Counted from the first letter of the stretch, positions 1 to 8,547 are shown. The stretch is 57,222 bases of DNA from Acidobacteriaceae bacterium (GCA_903970395.1 CAJCIM010000210.1:1-57222), one strand, 5' to 3'. A program made the numbers and translations. Notes: a model not told the origin generated them from the letters alone.

Positions 1-70
1 TGGCATACAAGATCAAGCGCAATTACAAACGTGCTCGGCGACAAACAAGAGATAAAGTCGCCCCGGAGTT

Positions 71-1192
71 TTATTGATAGGGCAAGGTGAGATACAGCGC
101 CCCGAGACCACTTAGGACTCCGTCTGCTGGTGCGAGCAAGCTACTGAAGTGCGGATCGGTTGGGAGCACACGTCCCGTGAACCAGGCATAACGGAAGACG
201 TCGGGGCGGCTCTCGCAGATAGCTACCATGTCGGTCATCTGCGCCTCCTGCTCGGCCAGTGTGGTGATCTGGACACCGTCATTCTGACTGTGCCAGTTGG
301 CAAACTCTGTCACCCAAATGGGCTTGTTGTATTTATCGAGGTTGTTCAACTGGTCGGCAAGCCCGTAGTCGTACCAGTGGAAGGCAAGATAGTCGATCTG
401 AGGATTGCGGTTATTGTTGGCGGCCTGATAGGCAGCGTAAAAGGCGTCGAGCCAGTCCTCAGGATTTTGGTAGTTTGGCATCGTTCCGTAGGTGATCGCG
501 GGACCCACGATCTTTACGCCGGTCTGGGCCGCGATGGCCTCGTACTGGGGCCATAGTTGCGCGGCCTGCTGCGGGGTCATATAAGCCTGGCCGCTGACAT
601 TCGGCTCGTTCAGCACCAGCATGTACTTGATACCGGGATTTGCCTGTAGATAGGTAACGATATCGGCGGCGTTGAAGCTTCCATTCCACAGCATGGGAAG
701 GTAGTCCATGTTGTACTGCGCCCCTATCCCGGAAGGAAGCGCAGGGTTGGGACTCGATGTCCAGTTGTACCACCAGCTCACTCCCGGTGCGAGCGCAGCC
801 AAGTCAGCTGCTGACGCCAGGTCGTAAGCGATTCCACGCTTTGCGCTTTTTGTTGGAGTTGGCGTTGGCGTGGGATTCGGTGCGGGCGTGGGTGTTGGGG
901 TGGGTGTCGGATTCGGTGTGGGCGTTGGAGTAGGAAGAGGAGTTGGAGTCGGAGTGGGCGTCGGAGTCGGTGTTGGTGTAGGAGTCGGTGTTGGATTCGA
1001 GGTATTGCTTGGGCTGGCCCCGGACCCAGAACTGGATGCAGGTATGGATCCCCGGCCGCCGGCACAGCCGGAGAGCGTGAGACAGGTAGCCAGAGCCACG
1101 AGCACAAGCCGCCCGGAAGCCTTCGCAGCTCTGGAAGACGTTCCCCGAGCTAACGTTCTCGTGAGACTTTGATTATTCTCGGACCAAGGCAT
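71..1192 (-). CDS. Secreted lipoprotein, GH128-like glycoside hydrolase
   Basis: About 373 aa. I chose the ATG at 1192 because it gives a short basic N-terminus, a hydrophobic segment and a lipobox ending LSGC, so an exported lipoprotein is likely; an upstream in-frame ATG at 1309 would add 39 residues with no export logic. After the signal comes a Thr-Pro repeat linker, then a domain of about 240 aa resembling the glycosyl hydrolase catalytic core (Glyco_hydro_cc, family GH128). LVLNEPN and IWVTEFANW are the expected acid/base and nucleophile strand ends of a clan-A TIM barrel. Family members cleave beta-1,3-glucans, so a role in fungal or plant glucan breakdown is inferred. The gene stands alone; the next gene, secG, is divergent. 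Confidence 0.8.
   Translation of the reverse strand: MPWSENNQSLTRTLARGTSSRAAKASGRLVLVALATCLTLSGCAGGRGSIPASSSGSGASPSNTSNPTPTPTPTPTPTPTPTPTPLPTPTPTPNPTPTPTPTPAPNPTPTPTPTKSAKRGIAYDLASAADLAALAPGVSWWYNWTSSPNPALPSGIGAQYNMDYLPMLWNGSFNAADIVTYLQANPGIKYMLVLNEPNVSGQAYMTPQQAAQLWPQYEAIAAQTGVKIVGPAITYGTMPNYQNPEDWLDAFYAAYQAANNNRNPQIDYLAFHWYDYGLADQLNNLDKYNKPIWVTEFANWHSQNDGVQITTLAEQEAQMTDMVAICESRPDVFRYAWFTGRVLPTDPHFSSLLAPADGVLSGLGALYLTLPYQ
852..994 (-). repeat. Thr-Pro linker repeat inside the GH128-like gene
   Basis: A low-complexity tract, GT/GGA-rich on the + strand, encodes alternating Thr-Pro with occasional Leu, Ala or Asn. It separates the lipid anchor from the catalytic domain. Antisense translation gives a Gly-Val repeat that is not a gene. 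The hexanucleotide periodicity makes length variation by slippage likely. Confidence 0.9.
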
Positions 1193-1626
1193 CGACCCGA
1201 ATTGAATTGCTCGTTTAGACGAATAACTCTGAAGATATTCCCGACTTGCGGAGTTCGACACGTGCTTTAAGCTCCCTATTAACTCTTCTGACGATAGAAA
1301 ACACGCCACTCAGAGAATCCTAACCTGTTTCGTCGCACGCGGAGCTGTGGGTAAAGTACGGCATAACATTTCAGATGTGAGTTATTTGAGCGTTGTTAGA
1401 AAGTTCAAGGAACAGGGACTGAATGCGGTTTCGGCAGTTACACTGCGGTAGCACAGACCCAATAGAATCAGGTTCTTGAGCATTAGAGATACTCGGTGGT
1501 AAACTCAGTAATGGATTAGGGTGTTGCTGCGGCAACAAAGACTTCCGGCTCGAGCGGTCGAGGGCTTTGAGGAGACCCACTATCCAGAGATCTGCCGCCG
1601 ATGCGGCGTAAAGGCTGTTACCAGGA
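1193..1626. other. Intergenic region between divergent genes
   Basis: 434 bases between the GH128-like gene and secG. It should hold both promoters, but I see no convincing sigma-70 pair. A small GC hairpin (GCCGC-CGAT-GCGGC) lies just before secG, and AAAGG about 11 bases before the secG ATG could be its ribosome binding site. Short ORFs here look random. Confidence 0.5.
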
Positions 1627-1917
1627 ATGATTGCTCTTCTCGTCGTTATTCACGTTGTGGTTTGCCTGTTCCTGACAGGTGTTGTGCTCCTGCAGCAAGG
1701 CAAGTCGGCCGATATGGCTGCGGCGTTTGGTGGACAGGGTTCACAGACGGCGTTTGGACCGCGTGGCGCGGCCAACCTGCTGACCCGGCTGACGACGTGG
1801 TCGGCGGTTATCTTTATGGTGACCTCAATCAGCCTGACGGTGTTGATGTCGCGCAGCGCGAACCACCGTTCGGTGCTGTCAGGTCTGCCGACGCAGTCGT
1901 CGCCCGCGAAGAAGTAG
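1627..1917 (+). CDS. secG: Preprotein translocase subunit SecG
   Basis: 96 aa, normal for SecG. Two hydrophobic segments (about residues 3-21 and 55-74) flank a loop with the family hallmarks [16 protein letters not shown] and [10 protein letters not shown]. SecG is the non-essential inner-membrane partner of SecYE and helps SecA-driven export. The C-terminal tail is short and Ser/Pro rich. A metallo-beta-lactamase-fold gene follows 68 bases downstream on the same strand and may be co-transcribed. Confidence 0.93.
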   Translation: MIALLVVIHVVVCLFLTGVVLLQQGKSADMAAAFGGQGSQTAFGPRGAANLLTRLTTWSAVIFMVTSISLTVLMSRSANHRSVLSGLPTQSSPAKK

Positions 1918-1985
1918 CCGGGCAGAAGATAAACATCGAAGGGCGCGAGCGTGATGCTCGCGCCTTTGCTTTTGTGGAGGTGCGT

Positions 1986-2612
1986 GTGATTCGTGAGACG
2001 TTGGCGGTGGGGCTGCTGGGGTGCAACTGCACGGTGTTGGGTGATGAGGCTTCGCGCGAAGCGATTGTGGTGGATCCGGGGTATGACATCCCGCGGATCC
2101 TGGCAGTGTTGGCGCAGCATCAGCTGACGGTGAATCAGATTGTGGTGACACATGCGCACATCGACCATATTGCGAGTGCGCTGACGTTGAAGGAGATTAC
2201 GGGTGCTCCGATTCTCTACAGCAAGGACGACCTTCCGCTGGTGGCAATTATGGATTGGCAAGCGGCACTGTTTCAACTGGCGGTGCCGGAGGTGCGGCCA
2301 CCAGACCACTCGCCTGCGGAGGGTGAATGGGTGAATGTGAAGGGCGTGGAGGCGATGGTGATGCTGACGCCGGGGCACTCTGAGGGGAGCTTGTGTTTGT
2401 ATCTGCCGGCGGAGGATCTATTGTTGGCTGGCGATACGCTGTTTGCGGGCGGGGTTGGTAGAACGGATTTTCCGGGAGGAGACAGCGGCAAGTTGATGGC
2501 TAGTCTTCGAGAGCGGCTGCTTCTCTTGCCTGATGCGACGGTGGTTGTGCCAGGGCATGGGCCGGAGACGACGATTGGGATTGAGCGGCGGACGAATCCG
2601 TTTCTGGCGTAG
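1986..2612 (+). CDS. MBL-fold metallo-hydrolase (glyoxalase II-like)
   Basis: 208 aa from a GTG at 1986, preceded by GGAGG five bases upstream. The reading frame is open further upstream, but that part overlaps secG in another frame and is not protein-like. The metal-binding motif THAHIDH is followed by TPGHSEGS, LLAGDTLF and VVPGHG, the ordered histidines and aspartate of a dinuclear zinc hydrolase. Length and the GDTLFAGGVGRTDF segment fit the small glyoxalase II / hydroxyacylglutathione hydrolase-like branch, which often lacks the C-terminal glutathione-binding domain, as here. The substrate cannot be named. Confidence 0.85.
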   Translation: MIRETLAVGLLGCNCTVLGDEASREAIVVDPGYDIPRILAVLAQHQLTVNQIVVTHAHIDHIASALTLKEITGAPILYSKDDLPLVAIMDWQAALFQLAVPEVRPPDHSPAEGEWVNVKGVEAMVMLTPGHSEGSLCLYLPAEDLLLAGDTLFAGGVGRTDFPGGDSGKLMASLRERLLLLPDATVVVPGHGPETTIGIERRTNPFLA

Positions 2613-2617
2613 AGGCG

Positions 2618-3778
2618 CTAGTCGATGGGGAGGCGGGCGAGGCCGCGTCGCCAGATATCGGTTGGAGTTAGCAGGCTGAGCACGGCGCGGCCTTCGGGCA
2701 AGCCGTAGAAGTCGCCAGGTTGCACGATGACGTCGCGGGCTAGAGCGGCGGCCGCGAAGGAGACGCCGTCGATAGTACGTGGGACGCGGAGGATGGTGGT
2801 CCATCCGCCTTGCATAGAGAGGCGATGCGCTGAGGTTTGCTCGAGGCGGGTGTCGAGTGTGGTGATGTTCTCGCGCATGCGGGTGATGATCTGCTGCTGG
2901 ATGTCGCCGCGCTGACCGAGCCAGGTGGGAAGCGCGTGCTGGATTGGGGCGTTCATGGAGAGGAAGGTGTCGGCGATGACTTCGAGGCGTGCGAGGGCTT
3001 CGATGACGAGAGCTTCGGGGCCGGTGGTGACGATCCAGGAGCACTTCATCTGCGGGAGTGCGCAGACCTTGCTGAGGCCGCTGAGGGTGAAGGTGAGGCA
3101 TGGCGCGTCAGTGGCGAAGGTGGGCTGTGGAGTGGTGAGGTTGTAGTCGAGGAAGACTTCGTCGACGATGAGTGCGAGGTTGCGGTCGCGGCAGAGCTGT
3201 TGGAGTTCGATGCGCTCGGAGGCAGAGGCGTAGTTCCCTGTGGGGTTGTTGGGGTGGACGACGATGATGGCGCGAGTTCGCGGTGTGATGGTCGCGGCGA
3301 GAGCGGCGAGATCGATGGACCAGGAGTGGTGAGAGTCGGCGTTGGGATCGTAGTGGAGCGGGTACTCGCGGAGAGTGATGTCATCGAGGCGGGCGATGAA
3401 GTCGAAGAGCGGATAGCTGGGGTGTGCGGCGAGGATCTCGTCACCGGGATTGCAGAGCAGGCGGAAGAGATAGCTGTAGGCTTCGCTGGTGGATGTGGTG
3501 AGGGCGATGTTGTCGAGCGGGATGGTAACGCCGAGGTCGCGGTAGTAGGCGGCAACAGCAGAGCGTGCGGTGGTCATGCCGAAGGGGTCTGGCGTGTAGA
3601 GCGCAGCTGCAGGATCGGCGAGGTGAGCGAGGAGATTTGAGGGCTGATGGAAGCCGCAGGCGGTTGGGTTGGAGACGGTGAGGTCGATGAGGTCGCGGCC
3701 CGATTCGCGGGCAGAACGGATGGCGCGGGAGAGGTCGTTTTCGGCGAGGTTCCAGGCGGTGCGTTGGGAGAAGTTCAT
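2618..3778 (-). CDS. PLP-dependent class I/II aminotransferase
   Basis: 386 aa, full length for fold-type I aminotransferases. Visible signatures are SNPTACGFHQP near the N-terminus, HPNNPTGN (cofactor loop), IVDEVFLDY (Asp contacting the pyridine nitrogen) and SGLSKVCALPQMKCSW, whose lysine should form the Schiff base with PLP. The C-terminal arginine region is divergent, so aspartate, alanine or aromatic specificity cannot be decided. It is divergent from the HAD phosphatase gene with only 51 bases between the starts and ends six bases from the convergent MBL gene. Confidence 0.85.
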   Translation of the reverse strand: MNFSQRTAWNLAENDLSRAIRSARESGRDLIDLTVSNPTACGFHQPSNLLAHLADPAAALYTPDPFGMTTARSAVAAYYRDLGVTIPLDNIALTTSTSEAYSYLFRLLCNPGDEILAAHPSYPLFDFIARLDDITLREYPLHYDPNADSHHSWSIDLAALAATITPRTRAIIVVHPNNPTGNYASASERIELQQLCRDRNLALIVDEVFLDYNLTTPQPTFATDAPCLTFTLSGLSKVCALPQMKCSWIVTTGPEALVIEALARLEVIADTFLSMNAPIQHALPTWLGQRGDIQQQIITRMRENITTLDTRLEQTSAHRLSMQGGWTTILRVPRTIDGVSFAAAALARDVIVQPGDFYGLPEGRAVLSLLTPTDIWRRGLARLPID

Positions 3779-3829
3779 GCGTAGATGGCTTTATGGTACG
3801 CGTGTTGCCGCTGCGTAGAATGGAGCGTG

Positions 3830-4465
3830 ATGACGACGATTCGAGCGGTGTTGTTTGACTATGGGATGGTGTTGAGCGGTGCTCCTGATGCGGCCGAGTG
3901 GGAGCGTATGCAAGTGCTGCTGGCGACGGACGCGGAGAGCTTTCATGCAGCGTACTGGCGGTTTCGCGATGCGTATGATCGCGGCGCGTTGACGGGAACG
4001 CTGTATTGGCAGGCTGTCGCGAGTGAGGTCGATCGAAAGATTGATGCTGCGAAGCTGGCGGCGTTGATTGCGGCGGACACGGCGCACTGGACGCGGCCGA
4101 ATGAGCCGATGATTGCGTGGGCTGCTGCTCTGCGAAAGGCCGGTGTGAAGACCGGAATTCTGTCGAACATCGGCGATGCGATGGAAGACGGGATACGCGC
4201 TCGTTTTCCGTGGTTGGATGAGTTTGAGCATCGCACGTTCTCTCATAGACTGGGCATCGCGAAGCCCGATGCGGCGATCTACCACTACGCGGCACAGGGA
4301 CTCGGCGTGGCTGAGGACGAGATCCTGTTCATCGACGATCGCGAGGAGAACATTGCGGCGGCGCGCAGTGTAGGGATGACAGCGTTGCAGTACAGCGATC
4401 ATGCGGCTTTTGTGGCGGCGATGCGGGATGCTGGGCTGACATTACTTTTGGATGTCAACAGGTAG
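3830..4465 (+). CDS. HAD-superfamily hydrolase (subfamily IA)
   Basis: 211 aa from the ATG at 3830, which has GGAG five to eight bases upstream; an upstream in-frame ATG at 3785 overlaps the start region of the divergent aminotransferase. Motif I is FDYGMVLSG, the DxG variant common in YihX-like phosphatases; motif II is GILSNIG; the lysine is in HRLGIAKPDAAIY; motif IV is FIDDREENI. The helical cap after motif I fits subfamily IA. A small phosphorylated metabolite is the expected substrate, but which one cannot be told. Confidence 0.85.
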   Translation: MTTIRAVLFDYGMVLSGAPDAAEWERMQVLLATDAESFHAAYWRFRDAYDRGALTGTLYWQAVASEVDRKIDAAKLAALIAADTAHWTRPNEPMIAWAAALRKAGVKTGILSNIGDAMEDGIRARFPWLDEFEHRTFSHRLGIAKPDAAIYHYAAQGLGVAEDEILFIDDREENIAAARSVGMTALQYSDHAAFVAAMRDAGLTLLLDVNR

Positions 4466-4568
4466 ATGTCCTGATTACGCTGTTCCGAATTGGCACTGAA
4501 GCGTGTTGTCACGTAGTGTTTGTGACAATTAAAAACACCACGAATGTGTTCTCTTGAAGTGGTATGGA

Positions 4569-4606
4569 GTGGAGGGGTAGCAGTAGAGCGGTCAGCACCC
4601 CTCCAC
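4569..4606. terminator. Stem-loop between convergent HAD and ribBA genes
   Basis: A perfect 10-bp stem (GTGGAGGGGT with ACCCCTCCAC) and an 18-base loop between the stops of two convergent genes. There is no clear T-run on either strand, so it may be a processing or attenuation structure rather than a classic intrinsic terminator. Confidence 0.5.
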
Positions 4607-4625
4607 ACCTATACGCGTTCGGTGG

Positions 4626-5837
4626 CTAACGCGTGGGTGCAGGTGTGAGCGCGATGGGGACGTGCTCGACGATCTCGATACCGAAGCCCTGCAGCGCGGG
4701 AACGTGTGAGGGCTGGTTGGTGAGCAGTCGGATCTTGCGGATGCCGAGATCGGAGAGGATCTGGCCTCCGAGGCCGACCTGGCGCAGGATGCGCTGGGCG
4801 TCGCGCGATGGAGAATCCTTTGTTGAGTCGGCATTGCTCTCGCTGCGGTGGAAGCTGAGGCGCGGCTGCGTGACAGTGTTGACGATGCCGAAGCCGCGGT
4901 TGGTTTGGTGCAGGTAGATCAGCGCTCCGCGGCCAGCTGCGGCGATGGCGGCGAGCGATGCGTCGACCGTTGCGTCGCAGTTGCAGAGCGTGGAGCCAAA
5001 GACGCTGCCGGTGAGGCAGTGTGTCTGCACGCGGACGAGGACCGGTTCGTCGCTCGCGGAGAGGTCGCCGAAGACGAGCGCGGTGTGCGACTCGCAGGTA
5101 GCGTCGCTGGAGTTGGTGATGTCCTTCTCGGTGAGCTCGGCGGAGTTCTTGTAGGCGATAACGCGGAACTCGCCGTGACGCGTGGGAAGCTGCGATTCGC
5201 CGAGGCGGTGGACATAACGCTCGGTGCGCATGCGATAGCGGATGAGCTCGGCGACGGTGACCATCTTCATACCGTGCGTTTTACAGAAATCGATGAGGTC
5301 GGGCACGCGGGCCATGGTGCCGTCCTCGTTCATGATCTCGCAGATGACGCCTGCGGGAATGAGGCCGGCGATGCGGGCGAGGTCACAAGCGGCTTCGGTC
5401 TGGCCGGCGCGGACGAGGACTCCGCCTTTGCGGGCGCGGAGCGGGAAGACGTGGCCGGGACGCGCGAGGTCGTTCGGGCCTGAGTTCGGGCTGATGGCGA
5501 CCTGAATGGTGTGGGCGCGGTCTGCCGCGGAGATGCCTGTCGTGACACCCTCGCGGGCTTCGACGGACTCGGTGAAGGCGGTGCCGAAGCGCGAGGTGTT
5601 GTCCTGCGTCATGGGAGCGAGACGCATGTAGTCGGCGCGTTCTTCGGTGAGGGTGAGGCAGATGAGGCCGCGACCGAACTTTGCCATGAAGTTGATGGCT
5701 TCGGGGGTGCAGAACTCGGCGGCGAGGGTGAGGTCGCCTTCGTTCTCCCTGTCCTCGTCGTCGACGACGACGATCATGCGGCCTGCGCGGAAGTCTGCGA
5801 TGGCCTCTTCGATGGTGACAAATCCTGTATCTGGCAT
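4626..5837 (-). CDS. ribBA: RibBA-type protein: DHBP synthase with divergent GTP cyclohydrolase II domain
   Basis: 403 aa. The first ~205 residues are a complete 3,4-dihydroxy-2-butanone-4-phosphate synthase (RibB): [13 protein letters not shown], then [27 protein letters not shown] with the sugar-phosphate and metal ligands. RibB makes the four-carbon riboflavin precursor from ribulose-5-phosphate. The C-terminal half aligns to GTP cyclohydrolase II and keeps the three zinc cysteines (C274, C285, C287 with the 11/2 spacing of E. coli RibA). The GTP-site QEGR is QTNR, the catalytic Tyr105 position is Pro325, and the Asp of the usual DLRDYG motif is Ile. This recalls the RibBX fusions, whose X domain lacks cyclohydrolase activity. 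No FMN riboswitch is visible upstream. Confidence 0.85.
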   Translation of the reverse strand: MPDTGFVTIEEAIADFRAGRMIVVVDDEDRENEGDLTLAAEFCTPEAINFMAKFGRGLICLTLTEERADYMRLAPMTQDNTSRFGTAFTESVEAREGVTTGISAADRAHTIQVAISPNSGPNDLARPGHVFPLRARKGGVLVRAGQTEAACDLARIAGLIPAGVICEIMNEDGTMARVPDLIDFCKTHGMKMVTVAELIRYRMRTERYVHRLGESQLPTRHGEFRVIAYKNSAELTEKDITNSSDATCESHTALVFGDLSASDEPVLVRVQTHCLTGSVFGSTLCNCDATVDASLAAIAAAGRGALIYLHQTNRGFGIVNTVTQPRLSFHRSESNADSTKDSPSRDAQRILRQVGLGGQILSDLGIRKIRLLTNQPSHVPALQGFGIEIVEHVPIALTPAPTR

Positions 5838-5840
5838 GGT

Positions 5841-5852
5841 GGGGGTACCCCC
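5841..5852 (-). promoter_or_regulatory. Palindrome over the ribBA ribosome binding site
   Basis: A perfect 12-bp palindrome, GGGGGTACCCCC, starts three bases before the ribBA ATG and overlaps its purine-rich ribosome binding site. Folding in the mRNA could limit initiation. A regulatory role is inference. Confidence 0.35.
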
Positions 5853-6113
5853 TCCCTATTTTTTACCGCACTGAATGGAATCAGCGGTTTACGGGGGTAT
5901 CAAGGCCGTAAGTGATGATTCTGCGCGGGTTGCGGGTATAATATTGGAAATACAGGGGATAGAGAGTAGAGGATGGTGAAAGAATCTCTGTCTGCTGTGT
6001 CCCTATTTCAAGTATAGCTATTGGCTGATGAGAACTTGCTTTTCTTTTTTGGCTGGTAGAGCTTTGTTTTGATGGGGTTACTGGCTGTGGCGATTGTCTG
6101 AGGCTTGACAGCA
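5853..6113. other. Intergenic region upstream of ribBA
   Basis: About 260 bases between ribBA and the terminator of the 75-aa gene. AT-rich patches around 5937-5943 could supply a -10 box on either strand, but no matching -35 is clear. An AGAGAGTAGAG tract near 5960 resembles, in reverse, the CT-rich tract near 20390. No gene is supported. Confidence 0.4.
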
Positions 6114-6141
6114 AAAGGCCCGGGCGCTGGCCCGGGCCTTT
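6114..6141 (-). terminator. Intrinsic terminator of the 75-aa gene
   Basis: A perfect 12-bp stem (AAAGGCCCGGGC with GCCCGGGCCTTT) and four-base loop, five bases after the stop of the minus-strand gene at 6147. On the minus strand the stem runs into TTTTGC. Confidence 0.85.
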
Positions 6142-6146
6142 GATGC

Positions 6147-6374
6147 TTAGAGTGTCGACTCGATCTCGAAACCCCAGGCCTCCAAGAGTGCCTCGGGGAT
6201 GTACTTGGAGTTTTTGTTTCGACGCGCCCACTCGCGGAGGCGGGTGGAGCGGATGTATTGATCGGGAGTGAGCTTGTACTCCTTGACCACCTGCTCAAAG
6301 GACGTGATGGTGGGGACGACGGGGCCGATGGGCTCGGGCTTTCCCCAGTTGGGGTTTCCGCGGCGTTTTGCCAT
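6147..6374 (-). CDS. Conserved-looking small basic protein of unknown function
   Basis: 75 aa starting MAKRRGNPNWGKPEP. I prefer this ATG because GAGG lies at normal distance before it and a strong terminator follows the stop. The frame is open 19 codons further upstream, but those codons lie in the duplicated leader and are probably untranslated. The protein is basic and Trp/Pro-rich at the N-terminus. The middle, SFEQVVKEYKLTPDQYIRSTRLREWARRNKN, looks helical and might bind nucleic acid. I recognise no named domain. The leader and start codon are duplicated 1.9 kb away before another short ORF. Confidence 0.7.
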   Translation of the reverse strand: MAKRRGNPNWGKPEPIGPVVPTITSFEQVVKEYKLTPDQYIRSTRLREWARRNKNSKYIPEALLEAWGFEIESTL

Positions 6375-6466
6375 GTTGTGGTGTTCCTCGCTATTCCGGC
6401 GGCGGTTAGCCGCAACACTTGATTTTACCACTGTTTTACATTTTCAGGGTTGTTTTGGCCGCATGC
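6367..6466 (-). repeat. Duplicated leader, copy A
   Basis: 100 bases covering the first codons and upstream region of the 75-aa gene. They match 8294-8392 in the same orientation with a dozen or so differences and one gap, both ending in GGCCGCATGC. The shared part includes the start codon, ribosome binding site and presumably the promoter. Confidence 0.85.
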
Positions 6467-6514
6467 AGGTGAACCTGGCTTCAGTCTGCCAGCGTGGCGC
6501 TGCCGGCCACAAAG

Positions 6515-6554
6515 CGAATGACCGGCAGATCCAGAAGTATCTGCCGGTCATTCG
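6515..6554 (-). terminator. Long perfect hairpin downstream of phoD
   Basis: A 16-bp perfect stem (CGAATGACCGGCAGAT with its complement) and eight-base loop, 44 bases beyond the phoD stop. It is probably the phoD terminator, although the T-tract after it on the minus strand is short (CTTTG). Confidence 0.7.
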
Positions 6555-6597
6555 TGTTCAGGAACAGTAGCGCGTGGAGCCCTTGGGGAGAGAGGAG

Positions 6598-8133
6598 TTA
6601 ACTAAGGACTTGAACTCCAGGGCGTCCGGATTCGGTAACAAAGCGCGAGGCGGTGCTCATCTTTCCGTCGCGCGAAGTGACCTTATCGGCAACCCTAAGT
6701 TGGCTGATCATCTGCTTTTCGCTGATTTCGCATAGAAAATACCCACGTTGATCGTTGTTGTAGACAATGTGGGGATTTGCTGCGAGGTTCTCGTCGGAGT
6801 ACTTTGTCTTGGCCGTGCCATCGCCGCCGGAGGTAATCGAGGTGCCTACAAGCTCGGTTGCAACGACGGCCGAGTGTGGATCGTCGAAGTCCGCCTTCAG
6901 GTTGCCGACCCATGTCTGATGGGTGTCTCCGGTGACGAAGACGGGATTGGAGGGACGCCGCGCTGCAAGGAAGTCGGTGAGCCGCTTGCGGGCAGCAGGA
7001 TAGCCATCCCATTGATCCATATTGTAGACAGTCTGGCCGTGCATGGTCTCGCGAAGCTGTTGAATCATGACCTGGTTGGCAATGATGTTCCATTGCGTCG
7101 GCGAGGTTGCCAGTGTGTCCGCAAACCAGGCCTCCTGCTTTGCGCCCATCATCGTTGCTGCTGGACTCTGCCGGGCGTCGCAGGTGGGTTTAAAGTTGTC
7201 GTCACAAGGCTGATCGGTACGGAACTGGCGTGTGTCGACGACCGTAAACTGCGCAAGCTGACCGTACTGGAGCTTGCGATATATCTGCATCTCCGGACCC
7301 GTTGGAACGGAGGTGCGTCGCAGCGGCATGTTCTCGTAGTAGGCCTTGAAGGCAGCCGCGCGGCGTGGGAGGAACGAGGCGGGCGAGTCGTTCTCCTGGT
7401 CGATGTCTCCAGCCCAGTTGTTCTCAACCTCATGATCGTCAAAGGTGACGATCCACGGGTGAGCGGCATGAGCGGCTTGAAGGTCCAGGTCGGCGTGATA
7501 CTGAGCGTAGCAGGTGCGATAGTCATCGAGCGTCTTCAGTGCGGGCAACGCGTGCACACGAGGACGGTCCTTGGAGCGGTACTCGTAGATGTAGTCGCCA
7601 AGGAAGACCACTGCATCCACATCTGCATTCGCGATATCCCGGTTCGCTATGTAGTAGCCATGCTCAAAGTTCTGGCAAGAGGCAAAGGCGAAGCGGAGGC
7701 GGTCGAGTTTGGTATGGGGCGCCGGCGCGGTCCGTGTGCGGCCCACGGGACTAGTAGCGTCACCAGCGTGAAAACGGTAGAAGAACTCGCGGTTGGAAGG
7801 CAAACCCACCGTTTCGACATGCACCGAGTGGCCAAGTTCAGGCGTCGCCGCAGTCGTGCCGTGCTTCAGAACAGTCTTCATCATTGGGTCAGACGCGATC
7901 TCCCAACGTACCGCAACTGGGGTGGTTGGCATTCCGCCATCGCCGCGCGTGGGATCAACGGCAAGGCGAGTCCAGAGGACGAAACCATCCGGTGAGGGGT
8001 CGCCGGAGGCTACACCCAGCGTAAAAGGATCGGCGCCGAGGCTCCGAAGCGATGGCAGTTGAAGAGCAAGACTGCGGGATGCCTGGAGCATCAAAGCAGC
8101 GCTGGCAGTCTGGAGAAAAGAACGACGATTCAT
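6598..8133 (-). CDS. phoD: PhoD-like alkaline phosphatase, Tat-exported
   Basis: 511 aa. The N-terminus MNRRSFLQTASAALML carries a twin-arginine motif and a hydrophobic stretch, so folded export by Tat is expected. The PhoD N-terminal domain (about residues 35-130, with PFTLGVASGDPSPDGFVLWTRL) precedes the metallophosphatase domain: FAFASCQNFEHGYY, VFLGDYIYEY, VTFDDHEVENNW and VFVTGDTHQTW supply the metal ligands. PhoD enzymes hydrolyse phosphomono- and diesters in the periplasm and need calcium and iron. Length and domain order are typical. It is a monocistronic minus-strand gene; its upstream region contains leader copy B. Confidence 0.92.
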   Translation of the reverse strand: MNRRSFLQTASAALMLQASRSLALQLPSLRSLGADPFTLGVASGDPSPDGFVLWTRLAVDPTRGDGGMPTTPVAVRWEIASDPMMKTVLKHGTTAATPELGHSVHVETVGLPSNREFFYRFHAGDATSPVGRTRTAPAPHTKLDRLRFAFASCQNFEHGYYIANRDIANADVDAVVFLGDYIYEYRSKDRPRVHALPALKTLDDYRTCYAQYHADLDLQAAHAAHPWIVTFDDHEVENNWAGDIDQENDSPASFLPRRAAAFKAYYENMPLRRTSVPTGPEMQIYRKLQYGQLAQFTVVDTRQFRTDQPCDDNFKPTCDARQSPAATMMGAKQEAWFADTLATSPTQWNIIANQVMIQQLRETMHGQTVYNMDQWDGYPAARKRLTDFLAARRPSNPVFVTGDTHQTWVGNLKADFDDPHSAVVATELVGTSITSGGDGTAKTKYSDENLAANPHIVYNNDQRGYFLCEISEKQMISQLRVADKVTSRDGKMSTASRFVTESGRPGVQVLS

Positions 8134-8181
8134 CGCTATACGTTATATGTGCTTTGTGAGAGGGGGGTTACAAGCGCTTTC

Positions 8182-8301
8182 TTATGAGCCTGTAAGGGTT
8201 CGACTTTGCCTTGATGTGGTTTGACGAATCCACACCTGCGCGTACTGAACGGAACTGGCGGGAACGCTCCTCGCAGCATGGCTGGAGTGGCGGTTTGCCA
8301 T
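8182..8301 (-). pseudogene. 39-codon ORF behind leader copy B, probable relic
   Basis: The duplicated leader carries an ATG in the same place as in the 75-aa gene, followed by MANRHSSHAARS and 27 more codons to TAA at 8182. Only the first three or four residues resemble MAKRR; the rest does not. It may be a short expressed peptide, the remnant of a lost paralogue, or a captured promoter now driving phoD, whose start is 48 bases downstream of this stop. Confidence 0.4.
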
Positions 8302-8392
8302 GTTGTGGTGTTCTTCCCTCTCCCGGTGGCGGTTAGTCGCAACACTTGTTTTTACCGCTGTTTTACGTTTTCAGGGGTGTTTGGCCGCATGC
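8294..8392 (-). repeat. Duplicated leader, copy B
   Basis: 99 bases matching copy A (6367-6466) in the same orientation, 1.9 kb apart. Copy B lies upstream of phoD. Differences are scattered single bases plus one deletion, so the duplication is old but retained. Confidence 0.85.
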
Positions 8393-8510
8393 GGAGCTGG
8401 ATGCCGGCAAGATTGATGCCCGCCCGAGAAGTCTTGGCAGGCGTGCCGCGCGGCGGCGCGGGCTATCGCCTTCTCTGTTTTCAACAGTAAATCCCAAAAA
8501 CTGAGGTCGC

Positions 8511-8539
8511 TTGACACATCATACGACAACGAATATTGT
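8511..8539 (+). promoter_or_regulatory. Sigma-70 promoter of the SDR gene
   Basis: TTGACA at 8511-8516, a 17-base spacer and TATTGT at 8534-8539. The SDR ATG lies 46 bases after the -10. The -10 is overlapped by the first of two operators. Confidence 0.75.
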
Positions 8540-8541
8540 CG
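8524..8541. promoter_or_regulatory. Operator site 1 before the SDR gene
   Basis: CGACAA-N6-TTGTCG, an 18-bp inverted repeat covering the spacer and -10 of the SDR promoter. The size fits TetR-type dimer sites; the regulator is not in this window. Confidence 0.7.
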
Positions 8542-8547
8542 TTATAT

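Noticed and set aside
870-1172. Gly-Val repeat ORF, + strand
   Set aside because: It is the antisense reading of the Thr-Pro linker in the GH128-like gene.
1521-1985. Long N-terminal extension of the MBL-fold protein
   Set aside because: It overlaps secG in another frame and shows no protein-like pattern; GGAGG and GTG at 1986 fit the family start.
5838-6113. FMN riboswitch upstream of ribBA
   Set aside because: The conserved RFN sequence blocks are not present on the minus strand.
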